In this document: in pieces, positions 50,538 to 59,609 of the stretch
Numbering within the stretch: position 1 is the stretch's first letter
Layout: each line of letters begins with the position of its first letter
Source of the DNA: an uncultured Rhodospirillaceae bacterium
GTDB lineage: Bacteria; Pseudomonadota; Alphaproteobacteria; CAAGCB01; CAG-977
Length of the DNA: 64,000 nt
Assembly (NCBI GenBank): GCA_900550445.1
Contig: URSF01000010.1
Span: 1 to 64,000 of the forward strand
Direction of reading: 5' to 3'
Position numbers and translations under genes: made by a program
The notes under the pieces: model-generated
What the model was told of the DNA's origin: nothing
The model's input: the letters and a program-made list of their open reading frames with translations, nothing else
The model's database searches: none

Positions 50538-52438
50538 TGGCAAAAGCAGCGCTGCAGCCGCGTCCGGCGGGCCGGAAAATGGAAAGACCGGATTCTCCTT
50601 TTGAAACGTTCAAAAGAATTTTAAAATATATGCTGCCGTATAAATTCCAGCTGTTTTTTGTCGTTTTGGCCGTTTTCGGATCAGGCCTGTCAGGCGTCGC
50701 GGTGACATATTTGCTCAAACCGGCGGTCAATCAGTTTATTGTTCCTTTGATCGGACAGGAAAATCCGGATCTGTCAGGGTTTGAACGTCTTGTCTTTTAT
50801 ATGATTTTGATCGCGGGAATCGGCGTATTTTGCACATATTTGTTCAACAGGCTGATGTTAAACGTTGTTACCGGCACAATGCGCCGGATCCGGATTGACA
50901 TGTTTACGCATATGCAGAAACTGCCGATTAGATTTTTCGACACGCACACGCACGGCGAGTTGATGAGCCTGTATACAAACGATGTCGATACGCTGCGGGA
51001 AATGATGTCGATGAGTTTGCCGCACATGTTGTTGTCATTGACGACGGTGATCAGCGTTTTTGTTATGATGATTGTGCTCAGCCCCGTATTGACCTGTCTG
51101 GTGATCGGCGTGCTGATTATTATGGTGATGACGATCAAACTGATCGCCGCCAGAAGCGCGCGGTATTTTTCGAAACAGCAGCAGGCTTTGGGTCGCGTCA
51201 ACGGTTATATCGAAGAAATGGCCGAAGGCGTTAAGGTCGTCAAGGTTTTCTGTCGTGAAGAAAAAATCAAGCAGGATTTCGGCCGGCATAATGAAAACCT
51301 GTTTTATCAAGCTTCTAACGCCAATACCTGCGCGAATATTTTAATGCCCGTTATCGGCAATCTGGCTTATTTATTGTTTGCCTTGACGTCAATGGCCGGC
51401 GGATATCTGGCCGCCGCGGGGCAGATGGATTTGGGAACGATCGCCGCGTTTTTGCAATATACCCGCAACTTTTCAATGCCGGTTTCCCAGATATCCATGC
51501 AGCTGAATTCGATTTTGTCGGCTTTGGCCGGGGCCGAAAGGATCTTTAAATTTTTGGACGAACCCGAAGAAACGGATCACGGCTATGTTACTTTGGTGAA
51601 CGCGGAGATTGCCAAAGACGGCACGGTTGCCGAAGTGCCGTACAGAACGGGGCAATGGGCCTGGAAACACCCGCATCATGATCATACGATCAGTTATACG
51701 CCGTTAAAAGGCGACGTTGTTTTTGATCATGTCGTTTTCGGCTACAGCCCGAAAAAAATCATTTTAAACGATATTTCTCTGGAAGCCAAAGCCGGTCGGA
51801 AAATCGCTTTTGTCGGATCAACGGGGGCGGGAAAGACAACGATTACCAATCTGATTAATCGTTTTTATGATCTGCATGACGGGAAAATCCGTTACGACGG
51901 TATCAATATCAATAAAATTAAAAAAGACGATCTGCGCCGTTCTTTGGCAATGGTGCTGCAGGATACGCACCTGTTTACGGGAACGGTCATGGAAAATATC
52001 CGTTACGGCAAACTGGACGCTTCCGATGAAGAGATTCGCAACGCCGCAAAGTTGGCAAATGCGGATTCGTTTATTTCTTCCCTGCCGCAGGGCTATGATA
52101 CCGTTTTAACGGCCGACGGCGTGAATTTAAGTCAGGGGCAGCGGCAATTAATCGCGATTGCCCGCGCCGCGGTGGCTGATCCGCCGGTGCTGATTTTGGA
52201 CGAAGCGACCAGTTCGGTCGATACCCGCACGGAATATCTGATTGAACAAGGAATGAACACGCTGATGAAAGGCCGGACGGTGTTTGTAATTGCGCACCGT
52301 CTGTCAACCGTGCGCAATGCTGATAAAATTATTGTTTTGGAAAATGGCCGGATTATCGAAACGGGAACGCATGACGAATTGGTCCGGCTGAAAAAACGGT
52401 ATTATCAGCTCTATACGGGGTTGTTTGAATTATCATAA
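50537..52438 (+). CDS. Heterodimeric ABC exporter, catalytic subunit
   Basis: The 633-residue partner has six membrane helices (about 35-335), an inserted linker rich in His and aromatic residues (WAWKHPHHDHTISY) and an ATPase with intact Walker A GSTGAGKTT and Walker B ILDEATSSVD. Its signature motif is LSQGQ rather than LSGGQ. The intact Glu here with an altered signature complements the degenerate Glu and intact signature of the upstream subunit, so one asymmetric pair of sites is formed. Transport direction is outward by family knowledge. Confidence 0.93.
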   Translation: MAKAALQPRPAGRKMERPDSPFETFKRILKYMLPYKFQLFFVVLAVFGSGLSGVAVTYLLKPAVNQFIVPLIGQENPDLSGFERLVFYMILIAGIGVFCTYLFNRLMLNVVTGTMRRIRIDMFTHMQKLPIRFFDTHTHGELMSLYTNDVDTLREMMSMSLPHMLLSLTTVISVFVMMIVLSPVLTCLVIGVLIIMVMTIKLIAARSARYFSKQQQALGRVNGYIEEMAEGVKVVKVFCREEKIKQDFGRHNENLFYQASNANTCANILMPVIGNLAYLLFALTSMAGGYLAAAGQMDLGTIAAFLQYTRNFSMPVSQISMQLNSILSALAGAERIFKFLDEPEETDHGYVTLVNAEIAKDGTVAEVPYRTGQWAWKHPHHDHTISYTPLKGDVVFDHVVFGYSPKKIILNDISLEAKAGRKIAFVGSTGAGKTTITNLINRFYDLHDGKIRYDGININKIKKDDLRRSLAMVLQDTHLFTGTVMENIRYGKLDASDEEIRNAAKLANADSFISSLPQGYDTVLTADGVNLSQGQRQLIAIARAAVADPPVLILDEATSSVDTRTEYLIEQGMNTLMKGRTVFVIAHRLSTVRNADKIIVLENGRIIETGTHDELVRLKKRYYQLYTGLFELS

Positions 52439-52527
52439 AATTGACAAAAAACATGAATTTTTTGACAAAAATATTGACTTTTAGCTCTCCGGCTCATAAA
52501 AATAAAATAAGAATATGAGGAATAAAA

Positions 52528-53676
52528 ATGCCCAGAGATCTGACTCACGTTATATTGGCCGACGATATTCGCGGCTGCCTGCCGGCCGAAACCCGGCAGT
52601 GCGCCGAAACGTGCGAATCCGCTTTTCATATGGGGGCGATTTCGCATGACAGTTTTTTGTATGGTTCGAATCCCAAATTGTCGACAAAAATGCACGGCGG
52701 GTTCGGCGACGATACGCGCAGCGTCGTTCTGGAAATGCTGGACGATATCCGCAAAGAAAAGGACCCGGCGCGTCAGGCCGCGGAAAAAGCGTTTGTTTAC
52801 GGATTTTTGACACATTCGGCGGTTGATTCCGTGTTTCACCCTTTTGTTTACAGTGTTTCGGGCAGCCAGGTGCGTGAAAACAACCCTGACGAAAAACATG
52901 TCAAGCTGGCAAAAACCCGGCATCGTTATGTCGAAACGTGGCTTGACGTGCATTTTTTAAGACAGAGAAAACGGCGTCTGAGCACGTTTAAACCGTTAAA
53001 GAAAATGATCGACGATCATAAAAACCGTGAAATCGCCGCGGAATTTTTCTGCCGGAATTATCAAAAAGCATTTAAGATCGACGATGATTTGACGCGCGTT
53101 TATAAAAACAGCATGGCCGTTCAGCTGTTTATAGGCCGCGTGACAAAGAATCAGACGATAGGAAAAGCGCTGCGCCGATTGGATAATTTTTTGGACGGGC
53201 GGCTGGGTATGGCCGTTTCCGGGTTTTACCAGCAGGATCGGCAAATGCCGTCAAAGTTGAAAGATTTTGACTCTTTTAAACACCCCGTGACGGGACAAAC
53301 GGTGCGGAAGACTTTGGACGATCTGACGCAAGACGCCGTCCGGCGCGGAACTGATTTTATTCTTGCCGCCGAAAAGTATATTGCAAACGGCAATAAACGG
53401 GAATTTTTAAAGGCGGTTCCCAATGTTAATCTGGATACCGGCATTGAAAATACGAAACTGGCCGACATCAAACAGGCCGAACCCGTCAGTGTTGAAGAAT
53501 TAAAGGGTGAAAAGTTGAAAAAATTTGCCCTTTCCGGATTTAAAACGATGCCTTCGGGGGCGCGCGGCATGCAAAACGGGCGTCAGAAAGCGGCGCACCC
53601 GGAACTGCGCAAATACATTTCCGCACCGGATCAGACGGCGCGGATTTTGAAATGCCGGCAGGAACGGGGCCGTTGA
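52528..53676 (+). CDS. Zinc-dependent phospholipase C family protein
   Basis: The 382-residue protein begins MPRDLTHVILADDI and shows Zn_dep_PLPC features: AFHMGAISHDSFLYG, KAFVYGFLTHSAVDSVFHPFVYSVSG, and conserved His/Asp that would bind zinc ions. There is no signal peptide, so it is cytoplasmic as sequenced. The C-terminal half is basic and helical and not recognisable. Substrate unknown. AGGAA lies upstream of the start. Confidence 0.85.
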   Translation: MPRDLTHVILADDIRGCLPAETRQCAETCESAFHMGAISHDSFLYGSNPKLSTKMHGGFGDDTRSVVLEMLDDIRKEKDPARQAAEKAFVYGFLTHSAVDSVFHPFVYSVSGSQVRENNPDEKHVKLAKTRHRYVETWLDVHFLRQRKRRLSTFKPLKKMIDDHKNREIAAEFFCRNYQKAFKIDDDLTRVYKNSMAVQLFIGRVTKNQTIGKALRRLDNFLDGRLGMAVSGFYQQDRQMPSKLKDFDSFKHPVTGQTVRKTLDDLTQDAVRRGTDFILAAEKYIANGNKREFLKAVPNVNLDTGIENTKLADIKQAEPVSVEELKGEKLKKFALSGFKTMPSGARGMQNGRQKAAHPELRKYISAPDQTARILKCRQERGR

Positions 53677-54912
53677 TTAAAAGAACTGATTTTCCAGATG
53701 AGCGGCGGCCAGCAGAGCTTCTTTGTGTTCAAGAGGAGTGTGAACGCGCAGAATATCCGTTTTTTCGGCGATTTTTATTGAAATGCCAAGCGTTTCCGTA
53801 TCTTTTTGAATCGGCGGTTTGTCCGTGAAAATTTTCATAAATGATTTTCTGGAATGTCCGATCAGCAGCCGCACGCCGAAACGGTGGAATTTTGAAAGGT
53901 TTTGCAGAATTTGCAAAGACTGACAGGCCGTTTTTCCGAATCCGACGCCGGGATCGAAAATCATGTTATACGGACAAAGGCCGTTTTGTTCAAAAAGATT
54001 GATTTTTTCTTCCAGCCATTGTTCAACGACTTCGACCGTATTTTTCAGGGGCAGTCCGGTCAAATCGCGATTGTGCATAAAAATGCAGGGTTTGTCTTTA
54101 TGTTCTTTGGCCAAAGAAAGCATTTCCGGATCGTCAAGCCCATGGATATCGTTCAGGAGATCAAAACCGTTTTCCAACGCTTTGCGGGCGGTTTCAAAGT
54201 GATAGGTGTCAATGCTGAACCGGGGTGAAAAAGGTGTTTTTTCGCGGTTTTTAACAAAATCAAAAACAGTTGCCAAACGTTGAATTTCTTCTGCCGGGTC
54301 CAAAGGCCGCGCCCCCGGCCGCGTTGATTCCGCGCCGACGTCAATCAGAGGAATCAGATGATCTGCCCATAACGCGGCTTTTTTTTCAAAAACGCCGGGC
54401 TGATTGTTTTGCCCGCCGTCGGAAAAAGAATCCGGCGTTATGTTTAAAATGCCCATAATTAAAGGCTGATGTGTTTCGGTATATAAAAATTCGGGCGGCA
54501 CCGCTTTGAAACAGGATAAGGGATCCAGCACAAAACTGCGTTTTAAATATTGTTTATGCGGAACGCACAATTCGGGGGTGTCGATATGTTCGTCGTTATG
54601 TTCGATAATGTCCAGATCAATCGGCCGCGGCGCCCAGCGTTCAACAGCGTTTCTGCCGGCGTTTTTTTCGATTTTTTTTAGATCAGCCAGCAGTTCAAAC
54701 GCGCTTTTTTTTGTTTTCAGACGAATCAAACAGTTTAAGTAAGGCTTGTTCCAATCGTCTTTCGCCGTGTCATACAGCAGAGCTGCCGGCGTTTCATAAA
54801 CGGGGGAAACGCCTGTCACATGATATCCGGCCTGTATCAAAGCCTTGACGGCGGAAAGCAGATTTTTCTGCCGGTCATTCAGGTTCGATCCGGCGGCGAT
54901 AAAAGTTGTCAT
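53677..54912 (-). CDS. folKP: Bifunctional HPPK/DHPS folate-synthesis protein
   Basis: Residues about 1-130 are 6-hydroxymethyl-7,8-dihydropterin pyrophosphokinase (AAGSNLNDRQKNLLSAV, ERWAPRPIDLDII), and about 150-411 are dihydropteroate synthase (PLIMGILNITPDSFSDGG, GAESTRPGA, FDPGVGFGKT, LLIGHSRKSFM). The two enzymes act in consecutive steps of folate synthesis and sulfonamides target the second. A folK-folP fusion without folB is known in Rickettsia and some eukaryotes and is unusual in bacteria. It abuts the phospholipase gene end to end. Confidence 0.95.
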   Translation of the reverse strand: MTTFIAAGSNLNDRQKNLLSAVKALIQAGYHVTGVSPVYETPAALLYDTAKDDWNKPYLNCLIRLKTKKSAFELLADLKKIEKNAGRNAVERWAPRPIDLDIIEHNDEHIDTPELCVPHKQYLKRSFVLDPLSCFKAVPPEFLYTETHQPLIMGILNITPDSFSDGGQNNQPGVFEKKAALWADHLIPLIDVGAESTRPGARPLDPAEEIQRLATVFDFVKNREKTPFSPRFSIDTYHFETARKALENGFDLLNDIHGLDDPEMLSLAKEHKDKPCIFMHNRDLTGLPLKNTVEVVEQWLEEKINLFEQNGLCPYNMIFDPGVGFGKTACQSLQILQNLSKFHRFGVRLLIGHSRKSFMKIFTDKPPIQKDTETLGISIKIAEKTDILRVHTPLEHKEALLAAAHLENQFF

Positions 54913-55069
54913 GGTTTCCTCATGTTGCTTCTGCGCTCAGTTTAAAAGGATTTAAAACGGAAAAAAAGCAAAAATAAACAGTCGTTCCGGCTTTTTCCGC
55001 CCTGCCTTTTCTTCATCGGGAAAACATGATATATATAAAGGCGTTCATTATTGTTTCAGGGATAACTTT

Positions 55070-55627
55070 ATGCGTTTTTTCCTTTGCTTCTGGGCTGTTT
55101 TTTTCTTTGTTCCGCAGGCCCTTGCCTTAAACGAGCTGGCGGACGGGACGGCGTGTGAAAAAAGAATCGTTTCTTTAATCGACGGGGCTGAAAAATATAT
55201 TGACGCCGCAGTTTATTCGATTAACAGAAAATCCATTGTCAACGCTTTGATCGCCGCGAAAAAACGAGGCGTGAAAATTCGCCTGCTGACCGATCGTTCT
55301 CAGCTGGCTTCCGTCAAGGACATGAATGACGTTGAACGGCTGATGATTGCCGGCATTGACGTGCGTATTCATACGACCAAAGGCCTGATGCATGCGAAAA
55401 TGGCTGTCTTTGACGGGAAAAACGCCGTCAGCGGTTCTTTTAACTGGACGGATTCAGCCGCGGAAAGAAATCACGAGGTCTGTAATTTATTTATGGACGA
55501 TCCGGTTTATGCGGCGCGACACCAGCAGCTGTTTGATCGCTTTTGGAGGGAAAATCCGCAGGATAAATCCGACAGGTGGCTGCGAATGCGCGGCCGGTGC
55601 GGAGATATCCTGCTTTTGCGGACTTAG
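55070..55627 (+). CDS. Secreted phospholipase D-like nuclease (Nuc-type)
   Basis: The 185-residue protein has a signal peptide (about 1-20, ending ALA) and a single HKD domain: HAKMAVFDGKNAVSGSFNWT gives His108-Lys110-Asp115. Length and single motif match the Nuc/PLD-like endonucleases, which work as dimers and cut DNA without divalent metal. Likely a periplasmic nuclease or phosphodiesterase. Its 3' end overlaps the convergent aldo/keto reductase by four bases. Confidence 0.88.
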   Translation: MRFFLCFWAVFFFVPQALALNELADGTACEKRIVSLIDGAEKYIDAAVYSINRKSIVNALIAAKKRGVKIRLLTDRSQLASVKDMNDVERLMIAGIDVRIHTTKGLMHAKMAVFDGKNAVSGSFNWTDSAAERNHEVCNLFMDDPVYAARHQQLFDRFWRENPQDKSDRWLRMRGRCGDILLLRT

Positions 55628-56502
55628 ATCAAAGGCGCTTTGCCGTTTGTCGTAAAGCCGACGTCTTCCTGACGGGGAAAATGATCGGTCAATTCCTTTA
55701 AATCCGACGGATCGATCGCCAAATCAACAGCGTCGATGATTTCGCGCAAGTGTTTCGGATTGCCCGTTTTGAAAATCAGGCCGACATTTTCCTGCGCCGT
55801 CAGCCAGCGGACGGCAATCTGCGCATTGGAAACGTTGTATTTTTCGGCAATCCGGTCCAGTAACGGATAGGCGCCTTTTTCAAACAGACCGTGAATATTG
55901 AATTTTTCACTGGGCAGCTGAATCGGCCGCCAGGCGATAAAATGAATATTGTTTTCACGGCAGTATTTTAAAACGCCTTTGCGTTCCGGTTCGCGGACAA
56001 TCAGGTTGTAATGGCATTGTGCGGCAAAAATCGGCGCGTCTAAAGCCGCGGCATATTTTTGCATCGTTTCAACGCCGGCGTTTGACAGACCGACATTTTT
56101 TATCATTTTTTGTCTGATCAGTTCGTTGAACGCCGCGGCAGTTTCTTCAATGGGAATATCAGGATTGGGTTTATGCACGTAATACAGATCCAGATAATCC
56201 GTTCCCAGCCGGTCAAGGCTTTTGGCGCAGCTTTCCAAAACGGTATTGTAATTCAGTTTGGTTTCCCTGACCTTGGAAGCAATGAAAAGATCAGCGCGGT
56301 TATACGGTACGATGGCCTGCCCGACCAGTTGTTCCGCTTTACCGTCGGCGTACAGTTCCGCCGTGTCGATATGAACGACGTCATTGTCAATGGCAGTTCT
56401 GATCGCGGCAATATCGGCTTTGTCGTCATTATTGGGATCCGGCTCGGTCGTACCGCCGATTTTCCAGGTGCCGAATCCGATTTTGTAAAAAGGCGTGATC
56501 AT
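55624..56502 (-). CDS. Aldo/keto reductase
   Basis: The 292-residue TIM-barrel protein has GFGTWKIGG at the N-terminus, the catalytic Asp/Tyr in VHIDTAELYADGKAEQLVG, the Lys in LFIASKVRE and the later NVGLSNAGVE and NADPH-binding C-terminal segment. Substrate unknown. The gene starts about 75 bases from hydE in divergent orientation. Confidence 0.93.
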   Translation of the reverse strand: MITPFYKIGFGTWKIGGTTEPDPNNDDKADIAAIRTAIDNDVVHIDTAELYADGKAEQLVGQAIVPYNRADLFIASKVRETKLNYNTVLESCAKSLDRLGTDYLDLYYVHKPNPDIPIEETAAAFNELIRQKMIKNVGLSNAGVETMQKYAAALDAPIFAAQCHYNLIVREPERKGVLKYCRENNIHFIAWRPIQLPSEKFNIHGLFEKGAYPLLDRIAEKYNVSNAQIAVRWLTAQENVGLIFKTGNPKHLREIIDAVDLAIDPSDLKELTDHFPRQEDVGFTTNGKAPLI

Positions 56503-56576
56503 TTTTGTACTCCTTTTAAAATTTTGATATATTCTAATATTTCTTTTTACGGAAAATCAAGAAGGCGGAAAGAAGC

Positions 56577-57614
56577 ATGATCGGGTTGATCGAAAAAGCG
56601 GAAAAAACACATAGCCTGGAAAAGGACGAGCTGACGGCTTTGTTGCGCGATGAAGAATCGACGCCCGAACTGCTGGCGGCGGCGGACAGAACCCGCGCTT
56701 TGTTCGTCGGTCCGGCCGTGCAGCTGCGAGCTTTGATCGAATTTTCAAATTACTGCCGCAATAATTGCTGTTACTGCGGTATCCGTCGCGACAACAAACA
56801 GGCGCGGCGTTACCGTCTGGAACCCGATGAAATCATCGCCCATGCCGGCGAGGCGGCGAAAATGGGGTATAAAACGGTTGTTATGCAATCCGGCGAAGAC
56901 GTTTATTACACGGTTGACCGGTTGACGAAAATTATCCGCGCCGTAAAAGACATGGATCTGGCCGTGACGTTAAGCATCGGCGAAAAAACATATGAAGAAT
57001 ATAAAGCCTATAAGGACGCCGGCGCGGACAGATATTTGTTGCGCATAGAAACGACCGATAAAGATTTATATCACCGCCTGGATCCGGGTATGAGCTGGGA
57101 TAACCGCCGCCGCTGTCTGAAAGATTTAAAACGCCTGGGGTACGAAACGGGATCCGGGTCTATGGTCGGCCTGCCGGGACAGAGCGTTGAATCGATCGCG
57201 GACGATATTTTGTTTTTTAAACAAATCGGCGTTGACATGGCCGGCATCGGGCCGTTTATTCCGCATGCGCAGACGCCTTTGGCCCATGCGCAGGGGCGGG
57301 CGTTTACATTATCTTTAAAAACGATGGCGTTGACGCGGCTGCTGCTGCCGGATATTAATATTCCGGCGACGACGGCAATGGAAACGTTAAATCCGAACGG
57401 GCGCATTATCGCTTTGCAAAGCGGGGCAAACGTTGTTATGCCCAACGTGACGACAGGGGAATACCGCAAAATGTATGAGCTGTATCCCGGTAAAATCTGT
57501 GTTAATGATACGCCGGTTCACTGCCGCAGCTGCATTGAAATGAAGATTATTTCCATCGGCCGCACGATCGGAACACAAAAAGGCTTTCGCGGTGAATATT
57601 TAAAGGGGAAATAA
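56577..57614 (+). CDS. hydE: [FeFe]-hydrogenase H-cluster radical SAM maturase HydE
   Basis: The 345-residue radical SAM protein has the cluster motif CX3CX2C at Cys60, Cys64 and Cys67 (YCRNNCCYCGIRRDN), and ends with MPNVTTGEYRKMYELYPGKICVND, typical of HydE. HydE makes a precursor of the dithiomethylamine bridge of the H-cluster. HydF and HydG were not seen in this window. PylB and BioB share the fold but lack this C-terminal pattern. Presence of HydE implies fermentative hydrogen metabolism in an anaerobe. It is followed two bases later by the metallophosphoesterase gene. Confidence 0.88.
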   Translation: MIGLIEKAEKTHSLEKDELTALLRDEESTPELLAAADRTRALFVGPAVQLRALIEFSNYCRNNCCYCGIRRDNKQARRYRLEPDEIIAHAGEAAKMGYKTVVMQSGEDVYYTVDRLTKIIRAVKDMDLAVTLSIGEKTYEEYKAYKDAGADRYLLRIETTDKDLYHRLDPGMSWDNRRRCLKDLKRLGYETGSGSMVGLPGQSVESIADDILFFKQIGVDMAGIGPFIPHAQTPLAHAQGRAFTLSLKTMALTRLLLPDINIPATTAMETLNPNGRIIALQSGANVVMPNVTTGEYRKMYELYPGKICVNDTPVHCRSCIEMKIISIGRTIGTQKGFRGEYLKGK

Positions 57615-57615
57615 C

Positions 57616-58812
57616 ATGTCGTTCTTTTTATTGATCGTTTTAACCGGCACAATCACATCGTTGTTTACAGCGGGGTGTTTGTATTCAAAATCGATGTCAA
57701 CGGCAAAGAAGATCTGGATATTCGCCGCCGTTTTGTGTGCCTGGTTCGCTCCGTTTTTTCCGCGGCGTCTGGAAGACGGCGACTGGTTGAATCCGACGGC
57801 GGCCGGCTGGATTCACAATATCGGTTATTATTTGTTCGGAACGGCTTTTTTTCTTTTTTCCGTTTTACTGCTGCGCAATATCATCTGGTACGGCATTTAC
57901 GGAATCGGTCGTTTGTTGAAAAAACCGTTTGCGCGGCGGATTGATCCGTCGCGGCCGGATCTGCGCGGCACGGTCAACCGGGTAACGCTGTGCGTTGCGC
58001 TTTTGATTTCTTTTTATGCCGTTTATGAGGGCGTTAAAGTCGCCGACGTTAAAGAAGTCGTATTAAAAACCGACAAAGTCAAACAACCGTTTACGTTTGT
58101 TCAGTTAAGCGATATTCATATTCACCGCGGCGTTTCGGTAAAGAAAATAGAACGCCTGATTGAACGGGTTAACGGCTTAAAAGCGGACGCTGTTTTACTG
58201 ACGGGCGATATCGGCGACGATGAATCTCCGGAAGCCGGCCTGATCGCGCGAAAGCTGGAAAAGTTAAACAGCCGGTACGGCCTGTTTGTCGTTATGGGCA
58301 ATCACGAACTGTATAATAATTACAAGATGTGGGAACAGGTTTTTCAAGCTTCGGGCATGCGGGTTTTATATAATGAAGGAACTGTGCCGGGCCGCGCGGA
58401 TATTTTTATCGGCGGCGTAACGGACGCGTCTTTTCGCCGGCTTAAAAACCTCAAGCCGGATATCGGCGGCGCGATGCGTCGGGCAAAACCGGATCAATAC
58501 AGGATTTTAATGTCTCATTCGCCGTTGCCGAACGGTAAAAATGCGCCGGATCAATCAGAACTGTTTGATCTGCAGATTTCGGGACATACGCACGGCGGAC
58601 AGATTTTTCCGTTTCATTTTCTTGTCAAACCGGTCAACAAGTATTTGGCAGGACTGTATACGCCGGAAAATTCCGATTCAAAAATATACGTTTCCCGCGG
58701 CACCGGATATTGGGGACCGCCGATGCGTCTGTTTGCGCCGTCGGAAATAACGTTGTTTAAAATTCTGCCGTTACAGGCTCAGACAAGCGCCGACGATCAG
58801 GGGAATGGATAA
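57616..58812 (+). CDS. Membrane-anchored metallophosphoesterase
   Basis: The 398-residue protein has about four membrane helices in the first 150 residues, then a calcineurin-type domain with the metal motifs QLSDIHIH, LLTGDIGDDE, VVMGNHELYNN and ISGHTHGGQIF. Related YkuE-type proteins act on UDP-diacylglucosamine or other lipid-linked phosphates. It is transcribed with hydE, which is probably chance proximity. The last 42 bases overlap the convergent dolichol-kinase-like gene. Confidence 0.88.
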   Translation: MSFFLLIVLTGTITSLFTAGCLYSKSMSTAKKIWIFAAVLCAWFAPFFPRRLEDGDWLNPTAAGWIHNIGYYLFGTAFFLFSVLLLRNIIWYGIYGIGRLLKKPFARRIDPSRPDLRGTVNRVTLCVALLISFYAVYEGVKVADVKEVVLKTDKVKQPFTFVQLSDIHIHRGVSVKKIERLIERVNGLKADAVLLTGDIGDDESPEAGLIARKLEKLNSRYGLFVVMGNHELYNNYKMWEQVFQASGMRVLYNEGTVPGRADIFIGGVTDASFRRLKNLKPDIGGAMRRAKPDQYRILMSHSPLPNGKNAPDQSELFDLQISGHTHGGQIFPFHFLVKPVNKYLAGLYTPENSDSKIYVSRGTGYWGPPMRLFAPSEITLFKILPLQAQTSADDQGNG

Positions 58813-59382
58813 GTTGTCGTCGATTTTCAGACGGTTTTCATAAATTTCCGCCCACATCGCCGCGAACACGCCGGCCGCTCCGCGGATTATAAAGCCGGAA
58901 TTCGGGTGAAATAAAACCGCGGCGGTATAAATAACGGCCAACCCGAACAGGAAAAAGGCCGCGGCCCCTTCAATGCTTTTGGCGTCTCTGTTAATTTTGT
59001 GTTTCCCGAACGCTCTGCCGATCAAAGCGGCCGCCGTATCGGAAATCAGCATAACAGCCAGAGCCGTTGCGGCGTTAACCGGCGAAAACAGCAAACAGGA
59101 ACAAAGCGCCGCAGCCAATACATAAGGAGAACCGCTCAGTCGGAAATGCCCGTCGGTTTCTTTTGAACGCAACATTTTCCCGAACAATTTCCCGTAAGTT
59201 TTCAAAACGACCGGCCATTTTTTATAATATCCGTATTCGATCAAAACGTTTGCCGCCAACAGCCCGGCAAAGACGGCGGCGGGCAAATATGCAGGAACGA
59301 ATAAAATCAGCGCCGGCATCCACAGAGAGCTTAAATGGACGCTTTTTCTCATTATTTCTTGTGAATAAGGAATGTCGGACAT
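58771..59382 (-). CDS. Dolichol/diacylglycerol kinase-like membrane protein (SEC59/VTE5 family)
   Basis: The 203-residue membrane protein has about six hydrophobic helices. RKSVHLSSLWMPALILF at the N-terminus and SDTAAALIGRAFGKHKINRDAKSIEGAAAFF are the conserved blocks of CTP-dependent polyprenol/diacylglycerol/phytol kinase-like proteins. It may phosphorylate a lipid alcohol. Overlaps the metallophosphoesterase gene by 42 bases at the 3' end. Confidence 0.85.
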   Translation of the reverse strand: MSDIPYSQEIMRKSVHLSSLWMPALILFVPAYLPAAVFAGLLAANVLIEYGYYKKWPVVLKTYGKLFGKMLRSKETDGHFRLSGSPYVLAAALCSCLLFSPVNAATALAVMLISDTAAALIGRAFGKHKINRDAKSIEGAAAFFLFGLAVIYTAAVLFHPNSGFIIRGAAGVFAAMWAEIYENRLKIDDNLSIPLIVGACLSL

Positions 59383-59432
59383 TTTTTTTCTTTTGGTTTT
59401 AAAAAAGAGAAATTATAGTATTTAATAACGAA

Positions 59433-59585
59433 ATGAAATTCAATAATTTATTGATGAGTATATTGTTACTTTATTTTATCCGGTATCGGCCTGTTGAGGT
59501 GATTCCGGTGGAAGCGGCAGGTCCGAGATGTGGAGAACGACGATCGGACCTGCCGCGGCAGGACGAGGTTGGAGCCCGTTTATAG
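59433..59585 (+). other. Perfect 13-bp inverted repeat within a short open frame
   Basis: GCGGCAGGTCCGA (59514-59526) and TCGGACCTGCCGC (59544-59556) are exact inverted copies with a 17-base loop. There is no U-tract on either side, so it is not a normal terminator. A 50-codon frame (59433-59585) reads through it, with a hydrophobic start (MKFNNLLMSILLLYFI) and a charged, hairpin-derived tail. The Shine-Dalgarno is poor. The unit could be a small RNA, a protein-binding site or a mini-membrane protein. Evidence for any of these is weak. Confidence 0.35.
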
Positions 59586-59609
59586 TTATAATTATTCGTC
59601 CTGTTTAGT

